Shown here in pieces: positions 33,700 through 42,173 of a stretch of 52,605 nucleotides of DNA. The position numbers and the translations under genes are program-made. Location of the stretch: contig NZ_ANBA01000023.1 in the NCBI RefSeq assembly GCF_000341085.1, positions 1-52,605 on the forward strand. The letters are read 5' to 3'. The notes under the pieces are model-generated. The model ran no database searches, was not told where the DNA came from, and saw only the letters and a program-made list of their open reading frames with translations. Position 1 is the first letter of the stretch. Each line of letters begins with the position of its first letter. This DNA is from Nocardiopsis ganjiahuensis DSM 45031. GTDB taxonomy: Bacteria; Actinomycetota; Actinomycetes; Streptosporangiales; Streptosporangiaceae.

Positions 33700-36600
33700 C
33701 CTCGCCCCCTCGACAGCGCTGTGCCCGCGTGAGCCACCGCTACGGGCTCGACCCGGGAGGGCCTGCGGATGAAACCGCAGCCGAACATGAAGTCCAGATA
33801 GCGGTCGATGAGGGCGTCGTCGACCGGCGGGCAGGTCAAGCCCGCCTCGGCCACGGCAGCCTCCGCGTTGGCCCTGCCCAGGCCGGGGAAGACCTCCTCC
33901 AGGTACAGCTCCTTGACGGACAGGTCGGTTCCCCTCCCCCGGTCCACGCACAGGGACACGAAGGGAGCGGTGGGACTGGTGGGGTCCTCGGCGACATGAC
34001 GCACCAGCTCGGTGACCCAGTCCTGGTAGGACAGGGTCCTGATACGGCACCCGGCGGCGCGCATACGCCGCACGACGTCGGACAGCCGGGCGGGGCGCGG
34101 GTTGGTCAGATGGTAGACGGGCCTGGGCGGGGAGGACCCCGTGGCCACGTGCAGGATGGTGTCGACCAGGTGGTCCACCGGCACGAAGTCCATCGGCAGG
34201 TCCATATCGGGGGCCACCCCCGTCTCGGCGATCATCTTGAACATCGAGCAGATCGCCGTCTCGGTGTTGCAGATCCCGCTCTCCCGGTCCCCGGTGATCT
34301 CGTAGGGCCGGTACACCGTCACCGGCAGCCCCGACCGGCCCGCCTCACCCAGCATGCGCTCCGCGACCCACTTGCTCTCGGCGTAGCCCATGGTGAGCCG
34401 GTCGGCGTACGCGAGGGGCGTGTCCTCGGCCACGTGCCCCACCCCGGCGCTGCCGAACCCGGCGAGGACGGCGATGGTGGAGAGGAAGTGGACGGGCACT
34501 CGGCGCGGCGCGGACAACCGCACGAGCTCACGGGTCGCCTCGACGTTGGTCGCCCGCAGTGCCGAATACGGATAGACGAAGTTGACCCTCGCCCCCGAGT
34601 GCAGGATCAGGTCGAGCCGATCCGCCAGGTGAGCCGCGTGTGACTCGTCCAGTCCCAGCCGTTCGGCGCCCAGGTCCGCCGGGAAGCAGACGAGGCGGTC
34701 CTGGTCTCCCGGCGCGGACAGTCCGTAGCGGGCCAGGTTGGCCAGGACCCTGCGGTGGGCGTGCTGAGCGTCGCGGGCGCGAACCGGGCAGTGCACACGG
34801 GCCCCGGTTCGCGACAGCAGCCGATCCAGCAGGTAGGCGCCGACGAAACCGGTGGCCCCGGTGAGCAGCACCTCCGCCGGATCGCCCGGGTCGGGCGCGG
34901 GCCCCCGCTGCGGCGGCAGGTCGAGCCCGAGGCGTGCCTCCACCTCGAAGTCGGTCGACGTCTCGGGGGCGACGTCGACGGAACCGGAGAGGAGCCGTCC
35001 GACGCTCCTGGTGAACTCCTCCAGCTCGGGCCGTTCGATCAGGGCGCGGATGAGCGCGCTGCCGTGTTCGGCTCCCACCCCCAGCGCGGCCCGGGTGCGG
35101 TTCACGGCCTCCGCCGCGAGAAGGGAGTCGCCCCCGATGAGGAAGAAGTCGTCCCCGGGTTCGGGGGTCACCCCGACCGTGGCCCGCCAGGCCGAGACGA
35201 CACCGTCCCGCACACTGTTCACTCCCCCCTCGGGCCCGGGAGGGACGGGCTCGACCTCCACCGCGGCCTCCGCGGCGAGACGGGCGCGGTCCACCTTGCC
35301 CGCCACGGACACCGGGAACGATTCCCAGGTGTGGAAGGCACGGGGTACGGCGGCCGCGGGCAGCCATGAGGCACAGAACCCGCGTAGCCCGGCGGTCTCG
35401 ATCCCGCGCCCGGGGTCGGCGGGGACGATGTGGGCCTCCAGGTGCGCCGAACGCACCTGGACGACGGCGTCGGCCACGTCGGGGTGCGCGCGCAGGCGTG
35501 CCTCGACCTCGTCCGGCTCGATGCGGTGGCCGCGGATCTTCACCTGCCGGTCCATCCGGCCCCGGTACTCCAGCCGCCCCTCGCGGTCGAGGAGGGCCCG
35601 GTCCCCCGTCCGGTAGAACCGCTCGCCGTCCGGGAGCTCCACGAAGCGCTCGTCGGTCAGCCGGGCGTCGCCCAGGTAGCCCAGCGCCAGGCCGTCACCG
35701 CCGACGAGGAGCTCCCCCTCCTCCCCGATCTCCGCGATCGTGCCGTCGGAGCGCAGGACGCGGCAGCTGGAGTTGGCCAGCGGAGTACCGATGGGCACGG
35801 ACCGGGCTTCGTCGTCCAGGCCGCTGACGGGGTGGAACGTGGACACCACCGTGTTCTCGGTGGGGCCGTAGAAGTTGACGACCTCGGTGTTCGGGCAGGT
35901 GCGCAGCACCGCGCGTGCCAGGCCGGGGTCCATGGCCTCCCCGCCGGCCGAGACGAAGTCCAGTACGGCGAACGCCTCCGGAACCGTCCGTGCCACGTGG
36001 TGGAAGACACTCGTCGTCAGGTAGGCGATGTCGACGTCCTCCTCCCGCAGCCTCCGGTGCAGCGCCTCGGGCGAGAGCAGTTCCTCACGGTCGACGACGA
36101 CCAGGCAGGCGCCGCCCACCAGCGCCGACCAGATCTCGATGGTGGAGGCGTCCGACGAGGGGCTGTACCCGTGCAGAACGCGGTCTCCGACGCCGGGCCG
36201 GGGCAGCCTCGGATCGGAGGCCGCCAACCGTACGACCCCCCGATGCGGCACCGCGACCGGTTTGGGCCGGCCGGTGGAGCCGGAGGTGAACATGACATAG
36301 GCGCACTCGTCCGCGGTGGTGTCGGCCGCGGGCAGCTGCTGAGGACTCGGCGGTCCCGCGGTGCCCAGATCGATCCGGGCCGCCAGACGCCGCACTCGGC
36401 ACACGGAGCCGGGCAGGACGACCGCCACGCGCACACCGGCGTCCTCCGCCATGGCGTTGATCCGGGCCGGGGGGAGGTCGTCGTCCATCGGCACGTAGGC
36501 GCAGCCGGCGCGCAACACCCCCAGGAAGGCGATGACGGCTTCGGCGGAACGGCTGCCGCACACGCCGACGGCGTCGCCCCGGCGCACGCCGGCCGTCAGG

Positions 36601-36800
36601 AGCCGCACCGCGAGCTCCCGGGACCGGCGGTCCACTTCCGCGTAGGAGAGCTCCCGGCCGCGGTGGCGGACCGCCGGAGCGTTCGGGTTCCGACCCGCAC
36701 AGTCAATGAAGAGTTCGTGCAGGAGCGCATCGCGGGGAAAGTCGGTGGCGGGGCCCCGCAGGTCCGTCGTCGACACCGTGCCCATGGCCGGTCCCGTCAT
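33696..36800 (-). CDS. Monomodular NRPS-like reductase (A-T-R)
   Basis: About 1034 residues. Adenylation domain (about 25-515): FTSGSTGRPKPV, NFYGPTENTV, ELLVGGDGLALGYL, YRTGDRA and the final Lys in VSVAGKVDRAR. Carrier domain with phosphopantetheine Ser near 559 (LIGGDSLL). Terminal thioester-reductase domain from about 645: LTGATGFVGAYL NADPH motif, FLSTIAV and Tyr-x3-Lys in MGYAESKW (about 806-810). It should load an acid, probably an amino acid since Asp is kept at the amino-binding position (SSDASTIEIW), and release it reductively as aldehyde or alcohol. No condensation domain is present. Start ATG 36800 or GTG 36803, both behind AAAGGAA. Confidence 0.92.
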   Translation of the reverse strand: MTGPAMGTVSTTDLRGPATDFPRDALLHELFIDCAGRNPNAPAVRHRGRELSYAEVDRRSRELAVRLLTAGVRRGDAVGVCGSRSAEAVIAFLGVLRAGCAYVPMDDDLPPARINAMAEDAGVRVAVVLPGSVCRVRRLAARIDLGTAGPPSPQQLPAADTTADECAYVMFTSGSTGRPKPVAVPHRGVVRLAASDPRLPRPGVGDRVLHGYSPSSDASTIEIWSALVGGACLVVVDREELLSPEALHRRLREEDVDIAYLTTSVFHHVARTVPEAFAVLDFVSAGGEAMDPGLARAVLRTCPNTEVVNFYGPTENTVVSTFHPVSGLDDEARSVPIGTPLANSSCRVLRSDGTIAEIGEEGELLVGGDGLALGYLGDARLTDERFVELPDGERFYRTGDRALLDREGRLEYRGRMDRQVKIRGHRIEPDEVEARLRAHPDVADAVVQVRSAHLEAHIVPADPGRGIETAGLRGFCASWLPAAAVPRAFHTWESFPVSVAGKVDRARLAAEAAVEVEPVPPGPEGGVNSVRDGVVSAWRATVGVTPEPGDDFFLIGGDSLLAAEAVNRTRAALGVGAEHGSALIRALIERPELEEFTRSVGRLLSGSVDVAPETSTDFEVEARLGLDLPPQRGPAPDPGDPAEVLLTGATGFVGAYLLDRLLSRTGARVHCPVRARDAQHAHRRVLANLARYGLSAPGDQDRLVCFPADLGAERLGLDESHAAHLADRLDLILHSGARVNFVYPYSALRATNVEATRELVRLSAPRRVPVHFLSTIAVLAGFGSAGVGHVAEDTPLAYADRLTMGYAESKWVAERMLGEAGRSGLPVTVYRPYEITGDRESGICNTETAICSMFKMIAETGVAPDMDLPMDFVPVDHLVDTILHVATGSSPPRPVYHLTNPRPARLSDVVRRMRAAGCRIRTLSYQDWVTELVRHVAEDPTSPTAPFVSLCVDRGRGTDLSVKELYLEEVFPGLGRANAEAAVAEAGLTCPPVDDALIDRYLDFMFGCGFIRRPSRVEPVAVAHAGTALSRGRG

Positions 36801-36840
36801 CACGTGGGGTTCCTTTCGTCGAACCGCGCGGTCAAGGGGT

Positions 36841-37296
36841 TCATGCGAACACCGACTCCGAGAAGGAGGTGAAATCAGCGGTTCGCCATCGCTCGGGGCG
36901 CATCCGGAGGGTGATGTCGTCGGTGAGCTGGTCGGCGGTCGCCGCCAGGTAGACCTCGGCCTCCCGCGCCCCCAGGTAGCGGACGGCGATGGCCTCCCGG
37001 TCGGCCGGGTCGGCCGGATCGGCCACGTGGACGACCGGCCCTTCCACGCTCACGTAGCGGTACGGGGGCGCCTCCTGCTGGACGCACAGGCTGAACCTGC
37101 CCGCCGTGCGGATGAGACGCGCCTTCACCGAGTCACGGCCCGTCTGCACGACGACCGTCTCGCCGGGCGCGTAGGAATACCAGATGGGGACCACCAGCGG
37201 AGCCCCGCCGTTCCTGGGATCGTCCACGCCGAGGACACCGACGTGGACGTCGGCCAGGAAGGCCTCTCGCTCGGCACGGGACATGGTGGGGAGCAT
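36841..37296 (-). CDS. Pyridoxamine 5'-phosphate oxidase-fold flavoprotein
   Basis: A 151-residue PNPOx-like split-barrel protein (FMN- or F420-binding). VGVLGVDDP, PLVVPIWYSYAPGETVVVQT and SVKARLIRTAGRFSLCVQQE are the typical strand motifs; YRYVSVEGPVV follows. AAGAGG precedes the ATG. First gene of the minus-strand operon, 40 bp before the NRPS-like gene. It may reduce or oxidise a pathway intermediate; the cofactor cannot be told from sequence. Confidence 0.88.
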   Translation of the reverse strand: MLPTMSRAEREAFLADVHVGVLGVDDPRNGGAPLVVPIWYSYAPGETVVVQTGRDSVKARLIRTAGRFSLCVQQEAPPYRYVSVEGPVVHVADPADPADREAIAVRYLGAREAEVYLAATADQLTDDITLRMRPERWRTADFTSFSESVFA

Positions 37297-37896
37297 GGAA
37301 ACCTCTTGAATTGAAAAGGGTCTTCACGAGGACGAACACGGCCACGGAAAGGGAAGGCGCCGCGCACCTCCCACTCTCCCCGCCAGCACCCGCCAGGACA
37401 ACAGATGAGAACGTTCATTCTCTCGCCGGAGGAAGAAAAGTACCGATTTTCACTTTATGCACACGCGCAGGAAACCCGTTTCGGCTCTCCTTTTGCAAAT
37501 ACCGGACCCAACCAGATCTTCCGAGGCCACCCAGCGGGAGACCCCTCCGCCTTTCCTCATTTCCCCACAGTCCCACGAGGCCAAAAAACTCTCATTTCAC
37601 AGACAAAGAAGAATATTCACGTCGGGGGCGGAACCGCACAGTCCGTCGCTTTCTCAGGAACAGGACCCCGCGGACACCGGACACGACCGACCGGACGAAT
37701 TCCATTCGAGCCGAGGAGGATTCCGCACTTCGTCCTGTCCGTTTCCCGTGACTGCCGCGCAACAAAAGGCACGAACACCGCACAACCACCCCCGCCCGCC
37801 TCGGTGTCGGGCACGGACGTTTCCCGGTCGCCGACCTCTGGGTACTCGCGGCTACTGACCGCGGATCACCGCGGACACCGACGCGAGGAGGCGGAC
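37297..37896. promoter_or_regulatory. AT-richer divergent control region of the deazapurine cluster
   Basis: About 600 bp between the minus-strand biosynthetic operon and the plus-strand deaminase gene, notably AT-rich for this genome. It contains the dyad GAGAA-CGTTCA-TTCTC (37407-37422) and a GAATATTC palindrome (37611-37618). Open frames across it have no ribosome sites or family resemblance. Promoters for both cluster arms must lie here. Confidence 0.5.
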
Positions 37897-37968
37897 ATGG
37901 CGCACGGCACCACGAGAACGCGAGAGCCCGGCCGGCCGGTGGGCGCTCGCGAGGGAGGCCGAACATGA
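37897..37968 (+). CDS. 23-codon leader ORF coupled to the deaminase-propeller gene
   Basis: An ATG with a strong GAGGAGG site (spacing 5-6 nt) opens a 23-residue Arg/Gly-rich peptide whose TGA overlaps the next ATG (ATGA at 37965-37968). This is the layout of a leader peptide that sets translation of the following gene. No similarity known; function inferred from position only. Confidence 0.4.
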   Translation: MAHGTTRTREPGRPVGAREGGRT

Positions 37969-40280
37969 ACGACCCCACCGCCCCCGTGGGAACCGGCGGC
38001 TGCCCCACCGTCACCGCGGTCCGCGGCTCCCTGGTCTGGTTCGGTTCCGATCCCTTCCACACCTCCAGCGAACAGGCGCTGGAGTACGTGGAGGACGGCC
38101 TCCTGGTCTGCCAGGACGGCAAGATCACCGACGCCGGGCCCTACGACAGGCTGATCGGCCGCCTTCCCACGGGCACCACCGTCGTCCACTACCGGGACAA
38201 GGTGATCCTGCCCGGGTTCGTCGACCTCCACGTGCACTACGCGCAGACCCGGATCATCGGCGCCTACGGCGACCAGCTCCTGAAATGGCTGAACAAGCAC
38301 GTCTATCCGGAGGAGGTCCGCTTCGCCGATCCGGGCTACGCCCGCCGAACCGCGGAACTGTTCTGCGACCAGATCCTGCGCAACGGCACCACGACCGCGA
38401 TGGTCAACTGCGCGACCTACCCGGCCTCGGTCGACGCCCTGTTCGAGGAGACCACCCGCAGGGGCATGCGGGTGGCGGCGGGCAAGGTCCTCATGGACCG
38501 CAACGCCCGCTCCGACCTGTTGGACGCGTCCCCCCTCCAGGGTTACGAGGAGTCCGAAGCGCTCATCCGCAAATGGCACGGTGTCGGCCGAAGCCTCTAC
38601 GCCATCACGCCCCGGTTCGCCCTGGCCTGCACCGGTGAGATGCTCCGGCTGGCCGGGAAGCTGTGGGACGAACACCCCGGCACCCTCCTACAGGCGCATC
38701 TGGCGGAGAACGCGGAGGAGGTCGAGGAAGTCCGCTCGCTGTTCCCCGAACGGGAGGACTACGTCGACGTCTACGAGCACTTCGGCCTCCTCGGCCGCGG
38801 GGCGGTCTTCGCCCACGCGGTCCACCTCGGCAAACGGGAGTGGGGGCGCCTGTCCGCCACCGGCAGCGGGGTCGCGCACTGCCCCACCTCCAACCTGTTC
38901 CTGGGCAGCGGGCTGTTCCCCATGCGCAGCGCCACGGACCGGAGGCACCCCGTGCGCACCGGCCTCGGAACCGACGTGGGCGCCGGCACCAGCCTGTCGC
39001 TCGTCCAGACCGCGAACGAGGCCTACAAGGTGGGCCAGCTCGGTGTGACACCCATGGACGGGACCAAGCTCTTCTACCTGGCGACCCTCGGCGGGGCGAG
39101 CGCCATGGGCCTGGACGGGGTCGTGGGCTCGCTCGCTCCGGGCAACGAGGCCGACTTCGTGGTCCTGGACCCCTCAGCGACCCAGCTGCTCGCCACACGC
39201 ACGGCCACGAGCGAAACCGTGGACGACCTGCTCTTCGCCCTCGCGCAGCTGGGCGACGACCGGGCCGTGGCCGCCACCTACGTCAGCGGTCGCCTCGCGC
39301 ACGAGCGCAACCCGTGCCTGGACGCCAAACCGGACCGCAAGCGGCAGCGGCGATGGACGAAGTCACGCGACATGGGACTGCGGTGGCTCACGTACGAGGA
39401 GAGCGCGGGCTGGTCCAAGGACCTGGAGGTGCCGAACGCGTGGTCCCCTTACGCGCCCGGCGTCGAGGCGTACAAGGGCCGCCTGTACTGCCTGCACCAG
39501 AACACGTTCCACGACGAGTCCCTGTGGTGGGACGTCTACGACAAGGACACCGGTGCCTGGCGGGGCGACCGCGCGCTCCATGACGCGCTCGGCGATCCGG
39601 TGCCCAGTCACGGGCCGTTGGCGGTCTCCCACGCCAACGACTACCTGTACTACGTGCACCACCGCACCTCCTCCGACACACGGCTCTGGTGGGCGCGCTA
39701 CAACATCGAGGGAGAGACCGGCTGGTCGCCGGACCGCGTCGTCAAGGCGGCAGACGGCCGGGAGGTACGGGCATCGGGCGCGTCCCTCACCGTCTACGAC
39801 GGCCTCCTCTACTGCGTCCTGAGGAGTGCGGAGGGCCGGCTGCGCTGGCTCACCCAGGACACCGGCTCCAAGGAGTGGAGTACCGAGCGGGACGTGCCGG
39901 GAGGATTCACCTCCTCCCGCCCCCCGGTGGTCGAACGGTTCAAGGACCAGCTCTACTGCGTCCACGACCGCGGGGACGACCAGCTCCACTGGCTCACCTA
40001 CGACAGCGCGTCGGGGAACTGGAGCGAGAGCCGGCGGATCGAGGACGTCGACGGCAACCCCGTCCGCACCTCGTACACCCCGGCGATCACCCGCTACAAC
40101 GACTACCTGTACTGCGTCTTCCACCAGGAGGACGCCAGCGGCTGGGGACGGCTGTGGTGGACCCGGTACGACAAGGGGAAGGGGTGGAGTCGGCCCGTAC
40201 GGGCCGGGGACGCCATCTCCTCTCCGGGGTTCGACGTCTCCGCCTACCACGGCCCGCTGTTCTGCGTCCACCGGGGCTGA
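37965..40280 (+). CDS. Guanine deaminase fused to a lectin-like beta-propeller
   Basis: A 771-residue protein. Residues about 15-455 are a complete guanine-deaminase-type amidohydrolase: His89 and His91 in VDLHVHYAQTRIIGAYG, QAHLAENAEEV (His about 244), AHAVHL, and the metal Asp of TDVGAGTSLSL (about 336). From about 465 the protein changes into repeats of about 50 residues (L-Y-C-V-H, then L-W-W or L-R-W-L-T-Y-D, then G-W-S/W-S). Five full units plus a split one (PLFCVHRG at the end pairs with MGLRWLTYEE at the start) suggest a six-bladed propeller closed like fucose-binding lectins. No signal peptide. GGGAGG precedes the ATG. It may deaminate a 7-deazaguanine; the propeller's ligand is unknown. 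Confidence 0.88.
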   Translation: MNDPTAPVGTGGCPTVTAVRGSLVWFGSDPFHTSSEQALEYVEDGLLVCQDGKITDAGPYDRLIGRLPTGTTVVHYRDKVILPGFVDLHVHYAQTRIIGAYGDQLLKWLNKHVYPEEVRFADPGYARRTAELFCDQILRNGTTTAMVNCATYPASVDALFEETTRRGMRVAAGKVLMDRNARSDLLDASPLQGYEESEALIRKWHGVGRSLYAITPRFALACTGEMLRLAGKLWDEHPGTLLQAHLAENAEEVEEVRSLFPEREDYVDVYEHFGLLGRGAVFAHAVHLGKREWGRLSATGSGVAHCPTSNLFLGSGLFPMRSATDRRHPVRTGLGTDVGAGTSLSLVQTANEAYKVGQLGVTPMDGTKLFYLATLGGASAMGLDGVVGSLAPGNEADFVVLDPSATQLLATRTATSETVDDLLFALAQLGDDRAVAATYVSGRLAHERNPCLDAKPDRKRQRRWTKSRDMGLRWLTYEESAGWSKDLEVPNAWSPYAPGVEAYKGRLYCLHQNTFHDESLWWDVYDKDTGAWRGDRALHDALGDPVPSHGPLAVSHANDYLYYVHHRTSSDTRLWWARYNIEGETGWSPDRVVKAADGREVRASGASLTVYDGLLYCVLRSAEGRLRWLTQDTGSKEWSTERDVPGGFTSSRPPVVERFKDQLYCVHDRGDDQLHWLTYDSASGNWSESRRIEDVDGNPVRTSYTPAITRYNDYLYCVFHQEDASGWGRLWWTRYDKGKGWSRPVRAGDAISSPGFDVSAYHGPLFCVHRG

Positions 40281-40347
40281 ACCGTACCGCGCCCCCTGCG
40301 GTCACCGGTGCCGTACACCACCGGACGCCGGTGTCCGCGGGGGCCGC

Positions 40348-40372
40348 CCTGCCCGGTCCGGGACCGGGCAGG
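40348..40372 (+). terminator. Hairpin after the deaminase-propeller gene
   Basis: An almost continuous inverted repeat (12-bp arms around one base, CCTGCCCGGTCC/GGACCGGGCAGG), 68 bp past the stop and about 80 bp before the acyltransferase ATG. It may attenuate read-through between the two genes. Confidence 0.55.
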
Positions 40373-40450
40373 CGCCCCGAGGAAGGGGCCCGGTCACGCC
40401 CTGGCACACCCGGTCCGATGCCGGCGACGAAATGGATGAGAGGTCTCCTC

Positions 40451-41608
40451 ATGGTGCCCCCGGCTGAGCCGTCCCGAGGGTCCGGCCTCCCTCCGCCTTC
40501 CCGCAGGCTGGAATCGCTCACCGGTCTGCGGTTCGCCGCGGCGCTCGCCGTGGTCGTCGGGCACATGCACCCGACGCTGTGGTCGGTGACGCTGACCATG
40601 GTCGCCGTGTCGTTCTTCTTCGTCCTCAGCGGCTTCGTACTCACGTGGTCGGCTCAACCGGAGGAAGCGCCCGGTGTGTTCTGGCGCCGACGGTTCTTCA
40701 GAATCGTCCCCAGCCACGCGGTGGTGTGGCTGGCCATGCTGGTCCTGCTCGCGGCCACCGCGATGTCACCGGCACCGGGGTTCACCCCGGCTGGAGTGCC
40801 CGCGCCGGGGCCGGCCCTCGCCAACCTGCTGCTCGTCCACACCTGGGTCCTGGACCCGGCCTTCCTCTACGGCGTGAACCCGCCGAGCTGGTCGCTCAGC
40901 GTGGAGCTCTTCTTCTACTTCCTCTTCCCCCTGGTCATCCCTCTGGTGCGGCGGATCCCGGCCCGGTGGCTGCCGCTCCCGATCGCCGCAACGATCGCTG
41001 TCATCTGGGCGCTTCCGGCCGCCGCCACGGCCATCACCGGACCGCCCGTGGCCCCGGGCTGGATCGACGTACCACTGGAAGCGTTCTGGCTCGCCTACTT
41101 CTCCCCCGCCAGCCGACTGCCCGAGTTCCTGCTGGGCATCCTGCTGGCGCGCGCGATGCACCACGGCTTCGCCCCGAGGGTCGGGGTCGTCCTGCCCTCG
41201 CTCGTCCTTTTCGCCTGCGTCGCCGCCGCACCGCTGGTCCCGCGCCCCTTCACCTTCGCGGCGCTGAGCGTCGTCCCCGCCGCGCTGATCGTCCTCGGCA
41301 CCGCCTCACTCGACCTGCGCCGGGCACCCTCGCTGTGGCGGACACCGGCCATGCTCCACCTCGGCCGGATCTCGTTCGCGCTGTACCTCACCCACTATCC
41401 GGTCCTGCTGCTGTTCGAGCACTACTGCTCCCACCTGTTCCACGGCGTTCCCGGGGCCGCCGGGGCGTTCGTACTCCAGGTGGCGGCCTCCATGGCCCTC
41501 GCGTGGCTGCTCTTCCGCTTCGTCGAGCAGCCGACAGCGCGCAGGTTCGGGGCGTCCCGGCCGAAGCGGCCACGCACAGGCGCGGACGGAAGCACTCCAG
41601 CCCCCTGA
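40451..41608 (+). CDS. OafA/YrhL-type membrane acyltransferase
   Basis: A 385-residue acyltransferase-3 family protein with about ten hydrophobic segments. LESLTGLRFAAALAVVVGHM carries the catalytic His; FFVLSGFVLTWS, WRRRFFRIVPSH, PSWSLSVELFFYFLFP and ALYLTHYP are family marks. It transfers acyl groups to sugars, lipids or secondary metabolites across the membrane. The ATG at 40451 is preferred (GAGAGG 8 nt upstream) over an ATG at 40421 without a site. It may tailor the cluster's product or be an unrelated envelope enzyme. Confidence 0.85.
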   Translation: MVPPAEPSRGSGLPPPSRRLESLTGLRFAAALAVVVGHMHPTLWSVTLTMVAVSFFFVLSGFVLTWSAQPEEAPGVFWRRRFFRIVPSHAVVWLAMLVLLAATAMSPAPGFTPAGVPAPGPALANLLLVHTWVLDPAFLYGVNPPSWSLSVELFFYFLFPLVIPLVRRIPARWLPLPIAATIAVIWALPAAATAITGPPVAPGWIDVPLEAFWLAYFSPASRLPEFLLGILLARAMHHGFAPRVGVVLPSLVLFACVAAAPLVPRPFTFAALSVVPAALIVLGTASLDLRRAPSLWRTPAMLHLGRISFALYLTHYPVLLLFEHYCSHLFHGVPGAAGAFVLQVAASMALAWLLFRFVEQPTARRFGASRPKRPRTGADGSTPAP

Positions 41609-41612
41609 CGAT

Positions 41613-41965
41613 GAGGACGTCCGGAGCCGAAAAGGCCCCGGCGAACACCGTCGGCAGGAGCGCGAGGTCCTCGGCCGCGTCGGCCGTGGCCAGGGCAGAT
41701 GCGTCGTTGGTGCCGTCGCGCCACGGCCACGAGCCCTCCGGCCTGCTCGCGCCGGAGCAGCGCGAACCGGCCCCCGGGCCGCGCTCGGTCCGGGACGTCG
41801 TCCACGCCCGCCTCACGGGTGATGACCTGGGCGGTACGCCGGTGGTCACCGGTCACCACCACGGTGCGGCTGCCCATGGCGCGCAGCTGGTCGAACCGTT
41901 CGCGCGTGCCCGGTTCGACGGTGTCCTCGAGGTGGAGGACACCGAGTACTCCGGCGGCCCCGGGC
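41613..41965 (-). pseudogene. Decayed kdpB fragment (K+-transporting P-type ATPase)
   Basis: The minus strand reads GVLHLEDTVEPGTRERFDQL then RAMGSRTVVVTGDHRRTAQV and EAGVDDV. A frame change leads to ALIRREQ-like, DGTNDASALATADAA and LALLPTVFAGAFSAP. These follow KdpB's hinge, phosphatase GDGTNDAPALA and next membrane region, but with a frameshift and an internal deletion after GTNDASALA. No start or other kdp genes are nearby. The rest of 41609-42173 shows nothing recognisable. Confidence 0.65.
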
Positions 41966-42173
41966 CGACCCCCTTGCCGGGCCCTCGCCTGGAACGGGGA
42001 CGACACAGCCTTCCCCGCAGCTCTCTCACTCCGTTCGGGTGCGACCTCCCACCCGGGCTTGCTCGTTCGCCTCACAGCGCCCCTGAACGGTGTCCTCACA
42101 TCCGTCTTCAGTATCGTCTTCCGATGTCGGGACGCGATGCCTGGCCCCGGACCCACCGTGAAGGACCCCGCCC

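Noticed and set aside
37405..37968. 187-codon plus-strand frame in the divergent control region
   Set aside because: No ribosome site, no domain, composition of AT-rich intergenic DNA, and it overlaps the 23-codon ORF that has a strong ribosome site.
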